A DNA stretch of 64,000 nucleotides from an uncultured Muribaculaceae bacterium (lineage in GTDB: Bacteria; Bacteroidota; Bacteroidia; Bacteroidales; Muribaculaceae): positions 1 to 64,000 of the forward strand of contig CAJTWH010000004.1 in assembly GCA_910579995.1 (NCBI GenBank), written 5' to 3'. Shown here one piece after another: positions 52,692 to 60,706 of the stretch. A program made the position numbers and the translations under genes. The notes under the pieces were generated by a model. That model worked only from the letters and a program-made list of their open reading frames with translations, did not search any database and was not told where the DNA came from. The first letter of the stretch is position 1. Each line of letters opens with the position of its first letter.

Positions 52692-52721
52692 AAAGCCAGA
52701 TAGCTTATCAGCAAACTTCAA

Positions 52722-52762
52722 ACAAAGCAGATTTGGGAGCAATTCCTAATCAGCTTTTTTGT
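52722..52762. repeat. right repeat of the tRNA-Ala mini-island (duplicated terminator)
   Basis: It repeats AGCAGATTTGG-AGCAATTCC and the following T-tract of 51770-51806 with a few changes, and still folds into an imperfect hairpin. The two copies bracket the three AT-rich genes. It also lies just after the stop of the minus-strand glycosyltransferase. Confidence 0.75.
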
Positions 52763-52789
52763 TATTTAAATATTTTGGTTTTAAGCACG

Positions 52790-53833
52790 TCAAATTATTT
52801 TCTCATACTGAGCTATATATCGGGCGGCGGTCTGAGCTACATCATAGCGGGCGCAGGCCATTTCGCGGGCAGCCTTGGCCATGGCCGACATATCCCTGTC
52901 TACGGCTCCCCGGAGCGCTCTCGCACAATCTTCTACGTCACCGGCCTTGAACAATAACCCGACGCGCCCGTCGTCGAGTATCGACTGCATGGCCGGCAAA
53001 TCGGCAGCCAATACGGGGAGTCCGGCAGACATAGCCTCAACGAGTGTCAGACCGAAGCCCTCGCGCCGAGAGGGCTGCACCAACAGGTCATAGTCGGCAA
53101 GCGACTGAGACACCTTATCTGTCGGCACTTCTCCCATAAACCTACAGGCATGAGCTATGCCGAGCGTCGCCGCAAGTTCCTTAAGCTCCTGCATGTCAGG
53201 ACCGTCGCCATAAAAATCGACAGATATATCAAATTTTTCTCCAACAAGCACCTGCAAGGCTCTGAGCAATATATCCTGCCCCTTGACCTCGGCAAGCAAA
53301 CGCCCCACCTGAACCAAACGGAAAGTGCGGCCATGGCTGTTGTAATCAGTCTTTTGGCGGAAGCCTTTAGTCACTATACCGTTTTCAACCACTGTTGCAC
53401 GACGTCCGACAGTACTTTCTATACTCTCGGCCGCGGCCTCGGAAATGGTAAACAACACCGGCACACGCCGCAACCATTTATCATCAGAGGGCAGATAGGT
53501 GGTATGGTGAGTGGCACATATCTTGGCGCCGACACAAGGCTTATAGATAAATTTGAAAATATTGACAGCATGAAGATGTATCACATCAGCCCCAATCTTG
53601 GCAAGACGTGTATTGAGCTTTACAATATGCCATGGATTATGCGAACCCACCTTGCGGCCTATATGATGGATTCTGACCTCAGGTAAGAAATTATCAAGCA
53701 GATCAGAGCCAAGGTCGTTGACAACGACAACATGCACCTCATGCCCCAGCCGGGCCTGCTCATTGGCGATATTGACGAGCATAGTCTCAATGCCGCCATA
53801 GGTCAAGCCCCAAGTCACATGACATATCTTCAT
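52790..53833 (-). CDS. family 4 glycosyltransferase
   Basis: A 347-residue GT-B glycosyltransferase. The N-terminus has THVGG-like HVTWGLTYGGIETMLVNIANEQARLGHEV, a nucleotide-sugar site in LVQVGRLLAEVKGQDILLRAL and the E-x7-E motif REGFGLTLVEA. Envelope-glycan synthesis is likely; the sugar and acceptor are unknown. It is monocistronic here. Confidence 0.87.
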   Translation of the reverse strand: MKICHVTWGLTYGGIETMLVNIANEQARLGHEVHVVVVNDLGSDLLDNFLPEVRIHHIGRKVGSHNPWHIVKLNTRLAKIGADVIHLHAVNIFKFIYKPCVGAKICATHHTTYLPSDDKWLRRVPVLFTISEAAAESIESTVGRRATVVENGIVTKGFRQKTDYNSHGRTFRLVQVGRLLAEVKGQDILLRALQVLVGEKFDISVDFYGDGPDMQELKELAATLGIAHACRFMGEVPTDKVSQSLADYDLLVQPSRREGFGLTLVEAMSAGLPVLAADLPAMQSILDDGRVGLLFKAGDVEDCARALRGAVDRDMSAMAKAAREMACARYDVAQTAARYIAQYEKII

Positions 53834-53967
53834 ATTTCCGATTATTTAGTGCGACAAAGTTAATTAATTTTACCATCTCCTGCAAATCCCCCGCCCACTG
53901 CGACTTTATTATTAATCATCATCAAAAAAAATACAGATTCTGCGTACTATATAAAAAAGAAACGCTT

Positions 53968-54912
53968 ATGGAAAGTATCAGCAACATATCAGCAGCAGGC
54001 AAGAGCATGGCTGTGCCGTTTTTTATCATATCGCAAACTATCAGTGTGCTCAACAGTGCCACCAATTTCGCACAGACATGCAAGCGAATCAAAAAAATGG
54101 AAGAAGACGAGCGCAACAATACTTTTGCCTCTGATAAATTGCAACAAGACCTCGACTACCTGCGTAAGTCATACGAGGAAAACATATCTTTTCAAAGCAA
54201 GCAAATCAAACAGCAGTTCGATAATATGCGCTCACAATCGCAGTTCGCTTTTTTCTGCGATAAATTCTGGAAAGACCAATTCGGCATGACAATCAACAGC
54301 CTGCAGTATCCTATCGAAGAACTTTCCCATTGCCGGCCTTCTGATATAAAAATACAGCTCATGGTAGCCCGGACAGCAGCCATCGATGGGCTCACATCTG
54401 CATGGGGACCTGCCGCCGGCCACAACTACCGTACTCTGTGCTCACACATAAAGGAGAAAATCGGAGCCAACAAGTTGTTTTCCACATCGTTTATCAACGC
54501 TTGGTGCGCACCAAGCAAAGGGGTCGCCGCGGATACCATGCTGCTCTACTACATCATGCAGGGACTTCCGACCGTAATCTTGTTTCTTGACCGCGTTGGC
54601 GACAGAATAGCTGTAGATGTCGCTTTATGGAGCTTGCAGACGGGTCTCGACAAATTCATGACATGCCGGCTTTTCGAAACAGAAACTACAGAATCCACCG
54701 CGATTTCAGACTCCTACGACCTGCTCTGTGCCTCGGCTGCCTATTGCGGCGACGCCCTCAAGACCGGGCTCTCTCTTCATCAATCCAAGCAGGGGACGGA
54801 TATCATAGCCAACATAATCTCCAAGGATATCCGAGAAAAGGCCCTGTCGGAGTATAACGACGGTATTGCCGCTTTTCAGACGTTTAACCTCAATCATCTG
54901 ACTCATGCTTAG
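53968..54912 (+). CDS. unknown membrane-anchored coiled-coil protein, gene 1 of a three-gene operon
   Basis: A 314-residue protein of no family I recognise. A hydrophobic segment at about residues 14-32 (MAVPFFIISQTISVLN) is followed by a long charged coiled coil (36-92, CKRIKKMEEDERNN, LQQDLDYLRKSYEENI), a YPIEEL motif near 114 and a globular region with LPTVILFLDRVGDRIAVDVALWSL near 195-218. The next gene has the same order of features, and the two look like diverged paralogues. The genes overlap by eight bases. No signal peptidase site is evident; the protein is probably anchored with its bulk in the cytosol. Confidence 0.65.
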   Translation: MESISNISAAGKSMAVPFFIISQTISVLNSATNFAQTCKRIKKMEEDERNNTFASDKLQQDLDYLRKSYEENISFQSKQIKQQFDNMRSQSQFAFFCDKFWKDQFGMTINSLQYPIEELSHCRPSDIKIQLMVARTAAIDGLTSAWGPAAGHNYRTLCSHIKEKIGANKLFSTSFINAWCAPSKGVAADTMLLYYIMQGLPTVILFLDRVGDRIAVDVALWSLQTGLDKFMTCRLFETETTESTAISDSYDLLCASAAYCGDALKTGLSLHQSKQGTDIIANIISKDIREKALSEYNDGIAAFQTFNLNHLTHA

Positions 54913-56797
54913 CGTTATCACAACATGCGCCCTGATTGCCGCTGTCGGCAACTGCGCGTCTAAATTTTTCAATGATTGGTCACAGCAGAAGATGGCCGCT
55001 TTTCAAGACAATTTGAAAAAGAAAAACATGGATGATGCTCTGCGCAACAACCAAATAATCTGCTCTGAAAGACTTAAATGCGAGAAAGACTTCCACAAAT
55101 TCATGCTCGCACAAATGAAAGATTCAAACGCCGCCAATCTGCATATAATAGCCGAGCAGAGCGAGGCATATCAGAAGTGGCCGCTCACTATACCCCCGAT
55201 CAGTCTCCGCAACTCTCAGCTGCTGCTTGCCGACGATGACGCGGCGATTCCATGCACATCGCCGCTGTTCATCGTACTTGCACCGGGCAGCGACACAGCT
55301 CTCAACAAAATGCTGCCGCAGCTGGAGCGCACATTATCAGACTTCGCCTCCGCCAGCCTTACCTCCTTGACTCGCCACAATGTGGTAGTGCTCGCCGACT
55401 GCTGGAAAAACAAGATGGCTGAATGTGACGAGATAGTCTGCCGCAACATACATTCGTTTATCCCCGACGTGCCGATGGTAATTCTCTCACCGGCAAGCAC
55501 CAACGAGGGCATAGCGTTTGATTTATCTTTCTGGAACATCACCCGCGATTACTCGAATATGGCGTATACATATTCGTTTGGCAACATAGTGAAAATAGAG
55601 GGTGTTGACCCGATAATGCCTGATTGCGATATAATTGCAGACGACCTCAAGGCAATCATCACCATGCTCTCCGACATCTACAGTTGGAACAGCGCCCATG
55701 CAGCTCCTCAATTGCTGAAATTAGCAAAAGACGGACTGCTTGAGATGTCGGAGGAGTCAGTCTTGGCCTACTATTCTGAATATGTAAAAATATTGGCCGA
55801 TATGACAGCCCATGGCATACTTGACTTCGACAAGGAGTGCGACGACATCATCGGTTTCTGCCAAGCCATAGACCGTCCCGTCGGACTAAACAATGCATTC
55901 GACGCCACGGGCTATCTCTCTTTGGATAAAGGCTCGCTGCTGCCCTACCTTCAGCTGTCGACGCAAACATCAGTATGGGAATATTTCGCAGAAATCCACC
56001 CATACGCCAACAGTACACACAACAAAAAATACCGCAGCCTGATGTTAGAGTGGTTCGACAAATGTATCGAAGAGAGTATCCCGTCGGAATCTTTTCTGGA
56101 ATATGAAAGCCTCTCCGACAATTTCTTCAAATCAATAGTCGACAGCGAGAAATCTCCTATCATCAGCTATGCCGGCTCAGTCAAGACCGATTGCATAGAG
56201 AGAGTACGTCGCACCGGGGACTACACGGACCGCCGCGACTGGATACGCCCCGAACTCCACAAGGGCATATTGGCTAAACTGGAGAGCTACGTTATGCCTC
56301 AGATGTTGACCAAGGTTGCAAACAGGATTATTGACCGCTACAAGGCGCAGCTGTCTTCCGCCATCAATCACTGCGCGGAGAGTTTCAACTATCCGCTTAT
56401 CGACAAATCCATGGCACTTACAAGAGCTCAAGAAATAGTCAAATCATACATGGAGAAATTCAAAGATCAGGTAAAAAAGGCCGACAAGACCGACATTTAC
56501 CGCGATTTGAACCGGATCGGCACATACGAATGGTCTAACCGCATAGCCAACGACTGGATAGAATATGTGTTCCTCGGCACCGATCTTGTCCACACCGCAA
56601 GATATATAGGCATTAAGACCTCTCTTGAGGAAGACAATCTTATCTTCCCTGTGATAGAGTCGCGCCTTGGAGAGCTTCTGAAATCGTATGCCCAAAATAT
56701 ATTCAACCACAACAGCGGCAGTTATTCGTCAGGAGACTCTTCCGACTCAAGCAGCGACACTTTCTTTGACTACGTGGTGATGAGCCCGAGTTTCTAA
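54905..56797 (+). CDS. unknown large coiled-coil protein, gene 2 of the operon
   Basis: A 630-residue protein, unrecognised. The N-terminal hydrophobic helix (residues 3-17, SVITTCALIAAVGNC) is followed by a charged coiled coil (25-90), KWPLTIPP near 91, a globular part with DVPMVILSPASTNEGIAFDLSFWNI near 188-212, then about 390 further residues, mostly helical. The C-terminus is a Ser/Asp/Gly-rich linker (SSGDSSDSSSD) and a short aromatic end FDYVVMSPSF. The first 240 residues parallel gene 1; the rest is unique. It is followed 19 bases later by a metalloprotease-like gene, so the three are one transcript. Confidence 0.65.
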   Translation: MLSVITTCALIAAVGNCASKFFNDWSQQKMAAFQDNLKKKNMDDALRNNQIICSERLKCEKDFHKFMLAQMKDSNAANLHIIAEQSEAYQKWPLTIPPISLRNSQLLLADDDAAIPCTSPLFIVLAPGSDTALNKMLPQLERTLSDFASASLTSLTRHNVVVLADCWKNKMAECDEIVCRNIHSFIPDVPMVILSPASTNEGIAFDLSFWNITRDYSNMAYTYSFGNIVKIEGVDPIMPDCDIIADDLKAIITMLSDIYSWNSAHAAPQLLKLAKDGLLEMSEESVLAYYSEYVKILADMTAHGILDFDKECDDIIGFCQAIDRPVGLNNAFDATGYLSLDKGSLLPYLQLSTQTSVWEYFAEIHPYANSTHNKKYRSLMLEWFDKCIEESIPSESFLEYESLSDNFFKSIVDSEKSPIISYAGSVKTDCIERVRRTGDYTDRRDWIRPELHKGILAKLESYVMPQMLTKVANRIIDRYKAQLSSAINHCAESFNYPLIDKSMALTRAQEIVKSYMEKFKDQVKKADKTDIYRDLNRIGTYEWSNRIANDWIEYVFLGTDLVHTARYIGIKTSLEEDNLIFPVIESRLGELLKSYAQNIFNHNSGSYSSGDSSDSSSDTFFDYVVMSPSF

Positions 56798-56816
56798 CCT
56801 TAAACACATCTTAAAA

Positions 56817-57731
56817 ATGGACGCACACTTCGACCCCACACAATTCCATCCTACATTTCTCGGCTCTGACAATAGTTGTCTTACCGACAATTTTCATAAC
56901 ATCTCGATGGATTCATTTCTGACATCCGCCCATGAATATGGATTGCCCGACGACGTAATCCACTCTGCGGTCGCAGAGGCCTACGACTTCTTCGGCATGA
57001 AACCCGCCATGATGATTGATGGCAACGCCACATTTGTTCAGACGGGTAATCCTTATACCTACGAAGACGACCGCCTGAGTATCAACAGAGATGAACTGAC
57101 CCGATACGGCGTCCACGACAAAAATACGCTCTCATTGGTATGCACGCATGAGATAGCCCACCAGCTCACCCAATTCATGTATGCCTCCGGACAAGTGTCT
57201 CCATGGCAATCCGAGCTTATTTCAGACAAATGGATGGGCTTCCGCGCCGCCGCTCAAGGGATGGATGTGCAGAAAGTGCTTGACACTTTCGCAGGATTCA
57301 AAGACTCTCCCGACCACCCGGGCGAAGACCTCCGCTGCGAACATATACGTCAAGCCTACGATACTATGCTCGATTTCATCGACCGCAATGTTCCTGTCGA
57401 TTTCAATCTGCTCATGGATACTGCCACTCACCAGATCCAATGCGACCCCGACATAGCCGCACGGGAATCGCAGTTCCACCTGCAGACACCACATCACGAG
57501 CAGTCATACGCTTATACCCAGGCAGAAAAAGACTCCCATATCCGCGAAGCTCAGAACAGAATTGATTTCCAGAAAAGTGTAATAGAGCACAAGACCGCCG
57601 AGGCAGACAGCCGCTCACGCGCAGGGCTGCCGACAAATGAATGTAAGTCGTCGATAGGCCGTGCAAATATCGAGCTCGCCAATGCCAAGAAAGACCTCGA
57701 GCACTGGAAAAGCATTGAAGTCAAGAAATAA
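56817..57731 (+). CDS. putative zinc metalloprotease (HExxH), gene 3 of the operon
   Basis: A 304-residue soluble protein. THEIAHQ at residues 110-116 gives an HExxH zinc site (H111, E112, H115), followed by SELISDKWMGFRAA, where Glu133 or Asp137 could be the third ligand, as in gluzincins. The C-terminal 70 residues are helical and highly charged (EAQNRIDFQKSVIEHKTAEAD), possibly a coiled coil that docks on its partners. No signal peptide, so the likely substrate is cytosolic, perhaps a component of gene 1 or 2. Family not recognised by name. Confidence 0.72.
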   Translation: MDAHFDPTQFHPTFLGSDNSCLTDNFHNISMDSFLTSAHEYGLPDDVIHSAVAEAYDFFGMKPAMMIDGNATFVQTGNPYTYEDDRLSINRDELTRYGVHDKNTLSLVCTHEIAHQLTQFMYASGQVSPWQSELISDKWMGFRAAAQGMDVQKVLDTFAGFKDSPDHPGEDLRCEHIRQAYDTMLDFIDRNVPVDFNLLMDTATHQIQCDPDIAARESQFHLQTPHHEQSYAYTQAEKDSHIREAQNRIDFQKSVIEHKTAEADSRSRAGLPTNECKSSIGRANIELANAKKDLEHWKSIEVKK

Positions 57732-57739
57732 ATAAAAAA

Positions 57740-57771
57740 ACGGTGGGCGTGCCGTCAAGGCAGGCCCACCG
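57740..57771 (+). terminator. terminator of the unknown operon
   Basis: Arms CGGTGGGC and GCCCACCG around a 15-base loop, eight bases after the last stop. The U-tract is short, so efficiency is uncertain. Confidence 0.6.
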
Positions 57772-57825
57772 GAGGCTTAAGATCTATCAATTTAAGTGAA
57801 TCAATCCTTAGATTGCACCTCTTTT

Positions 57826-57978
57826 TCTTTGATATTCAAGTTTTTCAAGTTGCCTTGCAACTTGAAAACTTGAGGTTTAAAGCGCTTTCAGCGCTGTTTA
57901 TGCAGTTTATAAGGTTTAGAGTTAAATGTATACCTAAACTCCTTAAACTCAAAATAAACCAGTTTCGCAAGCGAAACT
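57826..57978. repeat. REP-like intergenic element between the unknown operon and the SusCD locus
   Basis: It holds several hairpins: CAAGTT..AACTTG (57838-57867 region), AGCGC/GCGCT (57880s-57890s), a TAAACTCCTTAAACT tract and a terminal palindrome AGTTTCGC-AA-GCGAAACT (57961-57978) next to the stop of the lipoprotein gene. The last belongs to the family at 8485 and 18179. Confidence 0.65.
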
Positions 57979-58476
57979 TTAAATGTCGTCGGCTACGAAA
58001 CCTGTGCGGCGGTAACCGCGGAGGGTGTATACGACGCCGGGATCATCGCTGTATTCAATGTTGAATTCGATTGCGTCGGCAGGCATGCCCGAGGGTGTCA
58101 CGGCACCGCCAAACACCACCTTGCCGTCGGTAACGGTCACCATCATATCGGTGCCGTCGTCGAAGCCATATTCGTTGACACACGGCGTAGAAGAGCCGAA
58201 TGTGAGCGAGGGCACGTCGCAGGGCACCTCTACCTTGGTGGCAGGATACCAGAAGTTTTCGAGATCATCTACCCACAGCGTCTTGCCGTCGTCGGCATTG
58301 CCGTTGTAGGTGATGATAAGAAACTGGTCGGTGAGCTGCTCATCGCCATAGTAGGCACACACCATCCACTCGCCGGCGAGATTGACGGTAGATGTCATCG
58401 GTATCTCGTCTTTGCTGCAGGCGCTTGTGAGCAGCACAAGCACAAGAGCGAGTATATATGTTGAGAATTTCTTCAT
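57979..58476 (-). CDS. SusCD-associated lipid-binding/hydrolase-like lipoprotein
   Basis: A 165-residue lipoprotein (lipobox LTSAC) of the lipid-binding putative hydrolase type (PF12888-like): LAGEWMVCAYYGDEQLT followed by alternating beta strands. Such lipoproteins lie at the end of SusCD loci; the domain name is inherited from homology and the activity is unproven. It is the last gene of a four-gene operon, 10 bases after the preceding stop. The 3' end runs into a REP-like palindrome. Confidence 0.78.
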   Translation of the reverse strand: MKKFSTYILALVLVLLTSACSKDEIPMTSTVNLAGEWMVCAYYGDEQLTDQFLIITYNGNADDGKTLWVDDLENFWYPATKVEVPCDVPSLTFGSSTPCVNEYGFDDGTDMMVTVTDGKVVFGGAVTPSGMPADAIEFNIEYSDDPGVVYTLRGYRRTGFVADDI

Positions 58477-58486
58477 ATTCGGTCTG

Positions 58487-59182
58487 TTATTTTGCAATGG
58501 TAACGTTGAAGAGATAGTTATACTCGGTGTAGTCGCAGGTCCACGACATAGTCTCCGTATCTGCGTCGAAATATCCGTCGGTGAGGTCGTTGGCAGAGTC
58601 TCCCCAACCCGAGAGATAGCTGTCAAGTAGCGTGATGGTGCCGTCGTCGGCAATCTCTACCTCTGCCTCGAGGGCGTAGGCACTGCCGTAGCCGCGCACT
58701 TGGGCGTAGAAACCGCCAAGGAGGTCGGAGATCACGTATGTGCCGTCGCCGTTGCCGTAGACCAGTATCGAACATTCGTTGACACCGAAGAATGTGGAGC
58801 CGTTGAGATTGGTGTCCTCTGTGGTGGTATAATAGCCCGAGGCTTTGTCGTCGGCGTCGGCCACGAGCACATAGCGCTGGGCGCTCGCCGCGAAACCGTC
58901 GGGGTTGACGGCCGAATACACTATGCTGTAGTAGCCCGGGGCAGGATTCTGAAGATCCATGTCGGTGGATACGGTGACATCATTTGTGATATCCTCGCCC
59001 TGCATTGTTGCAGAGAAACCGGGGTCATCGAAAGGCGTACCTGCGACAGCCAGCATGTATGTCGGGCCTTCGAGCTCGATGGAGGGATAATATGTCACGC
59101 CCGTGAGCCCCTCGGTGTCCTTGCTGCACGAGCTGCCTAACAGCCCGAGGGCGATGGCGATGAGTGATATATATTTTTTCAT
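58487..59182 (-). CDS. DUF5012/BT_2262-like surface lipoprotein
   Basis: A 231-residue lipoprotein (lipobox LGSSC). The N-terminal half is an Ig-like DUF5011/5012 module (YYPSIELEGPTYMLAVAGTPFDDPGFSATMQGEDITNDV), the C-terminal half is a BT_2262-type beta domain with repeated GYYTTTEDTNLNG and GDGTYVISDLLGG strands. In Bacteroides such genes sit after SusD and are thought to be surface glycan- or ligand-binding proteins. Position in this operon agrees. Confidence 0.8.
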   Translation of the reverse strand: MKKYISLIAIALGLLGSSCSKDTEGLTGVTYYPSIELEGPTYMLAVAGTPFDDPGFSATMQGEDITNDVTVSTDMDLQNPAPGYYSIVYSAVNPDGFAASAQRYVLVADADDKASGYYTTTEDTNLNGSTFFGVNECSILVYGNGDGTYVISDLLGGFYAQVRGYGSAYALEAEVEIADDGTITLLDSYLSGWGDSANDLTDGYFDADTETMSWTCDYTEYNYLFNVTIAK

Positions 59183-59204
59183 CTTTTAAGTCTGTGAGGG
59201 TTTG

Positions 59205-60692
59205 TTATTCTGCCCAGAAAATAGGAGTGGTGTAGCCCTTGAAAGCGGGGGTCTTGCCATTGCGGTTGGCCGATGATTCGGGATAGGGCCAGCGCTGGAG
59301 CACCTTGTTGTCGCCGAGGTCGGGATTCACTAGAATGGGAGTGTAGAGCTCGCCGGCGACGAGAAGTGCCGGGTTGTAGGTGTCGTTGAGCTCATTGTAG
59401 ATCTGAGAGCCGGTGACGTTGCCGAAAGTCGGATATCCGAGGCGGCGAAGCTCGCAATAGCCCTCGAAGGTATTTACACCCGACAGAGCTATCCATTTCT
59501 GCACGCCGATACAGCGGGCGTAGTCGGCATTGTCGTAGGGGTATGCCTGCAGCACCTTGTCGGCACCGGCGACACCGGCCGAGGCAAACGAGGCCTCGAT
59601 AGCGGCTTTGTAATGCTCTTCGGCCTTGGCGGCTGTGCCGTAGCGGGCCTGATACTCGGCGAGGAAGAAGTCAACCTCGGCGCGCGAGATAAGCACCACC
59701 GGATCGTCGAATTTCACATTGGGGCGGCACCAATAGCCTGATTTATACGAGGAAGTAGTCTGAAAGTTCGTACCAGACACCGCGCCTGTATATTCGCCTT
59801 TGTCAGTATTTGGTGTGAACCATGCCGTCAGACGGGCGTCGTCGGCCACGTTCATGGCGGCGAAAAGAGCGAGATTGAGCACCACATTGGTCTGGGTAGA
59901 GCCGAAGTAGGTGGCGAATTCTTCCTGATAGAATGGGTTGGCATGGCCGCTCTCGTTGGTCCAGCAGCCTTCCCAAGCCACATCACCGGCCGGGAAATTG
60001 TCTTCGGTCACGAGGGCGTCGAGCTGCGGTTTGACATCAACAGCACCGCTCTCACGCATTAGTATGCGCAGTTTGATGGCATTGGCAAGTTTGATCCACT
60101 CGCCCGAGCGTGCGCCGGGAATCAGGAAGTTGGTGCACACCTTCTCAGTGCCGTTGCATGCGGCTATGGCCTCGTCGAGCTCGCGGAGGATTCCGGCATA
60201 TACATCGGCGCCGTCGTCATACTTGGGCGTGAGATTATTGGGGTCGAGAGCCTCGCTGTAGGGAATTTCGCCGTAGCAGTCGATAAGAGCCTGATAGGCG
60301 GCCGCGCGGATTACGGTAGCGGCAAGCACTGTGCCGTTCGACCCGGTAGCCTTGGCCTTGGCGATCACGGTAGACATATTCTGCAGCGCGCCTGCCGACA
60401 TGGTGGTGAACATTCGGCTCGACAGTGTGGAGCTCTGCTTGAATTTGCTGTAGTCAAGGTAGTTCGATGTGCCGAAAGTCTGGGCGTAATACTGGGCGAA
60501 ATAGCCCGAGGGTATGCGGAGGAAGTCGCTGTAGCAGTCTACGAAGCACATCTCGGCGCCGGGAAAGATGAGGTCTTCCGAGATGGCGCTCTCACTTGGT
60601 GAGTTAGGGCTGTCGTTGATGTCGAGGTAATGGTCGCACGACGACATCACCACCGAAAGAGCGACAAGGCCTGATATCAATATTTTTTTCAT
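59205..60692 (-). CDS. SusD/RagB-like nutrient-binding lipoprotein
   Basis: A 495-residue surface lipoprotein (lipobox MSSC). DHYLDINDSPNSPSESAISEDLIFPGAEM is the SusD-like type 2 N-terminus; four TPR-like helical pairs and the C-terminal binding region follow. It caps the SusC barrel and binds the substrate. It begins 14 bases after the susC stop, a typical pair. Confidence 0.9.
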   Translation of the reverse strand: MKKILISGLVALSVVMSSCDHYLDINDSPNSPSESAISEDLIFPGAEMCFVDCYSDFLRIPSGYFAQYYAQTFGTSNYLDYSKFKQSSTLSSRMFTTMSAGALQNMSTVIAKAKATGSNGTVLAATVIRAAAYQALIDCYGEIPYSEALDPNNLTPKYDDGADVYAGILRELDEAIAACNGTEKVCTNFLIPGARSGEWIKLANAIKLRILMRESGAVDVKPQLDALVTEDNFPAGDVAWEGCWTNESGHANPFYQEEFATYFGSTQTNVVLNLALFAAMNVADDARLTAWFTPNTDKGEYTGAVSGTNFQTTSSYKSGYWCRPNVKFDDPVVLISRAEVDFFLAEYQARYGTAAKAEEHYKAAIEASFASAGVAGADKVLQAYPYDNADYARCIGVQKWIALSGVNTFEGYCELRRLGYPTFGNVTGSQIYNELNDTYNPALLVAGELYTPILVNPDLGDNKVLQRWPYPESSANRNGKTPAFKGYTTPIFWAE

Positions 60693-60706
60693 TGCTTGAG
60701 AGTCTG

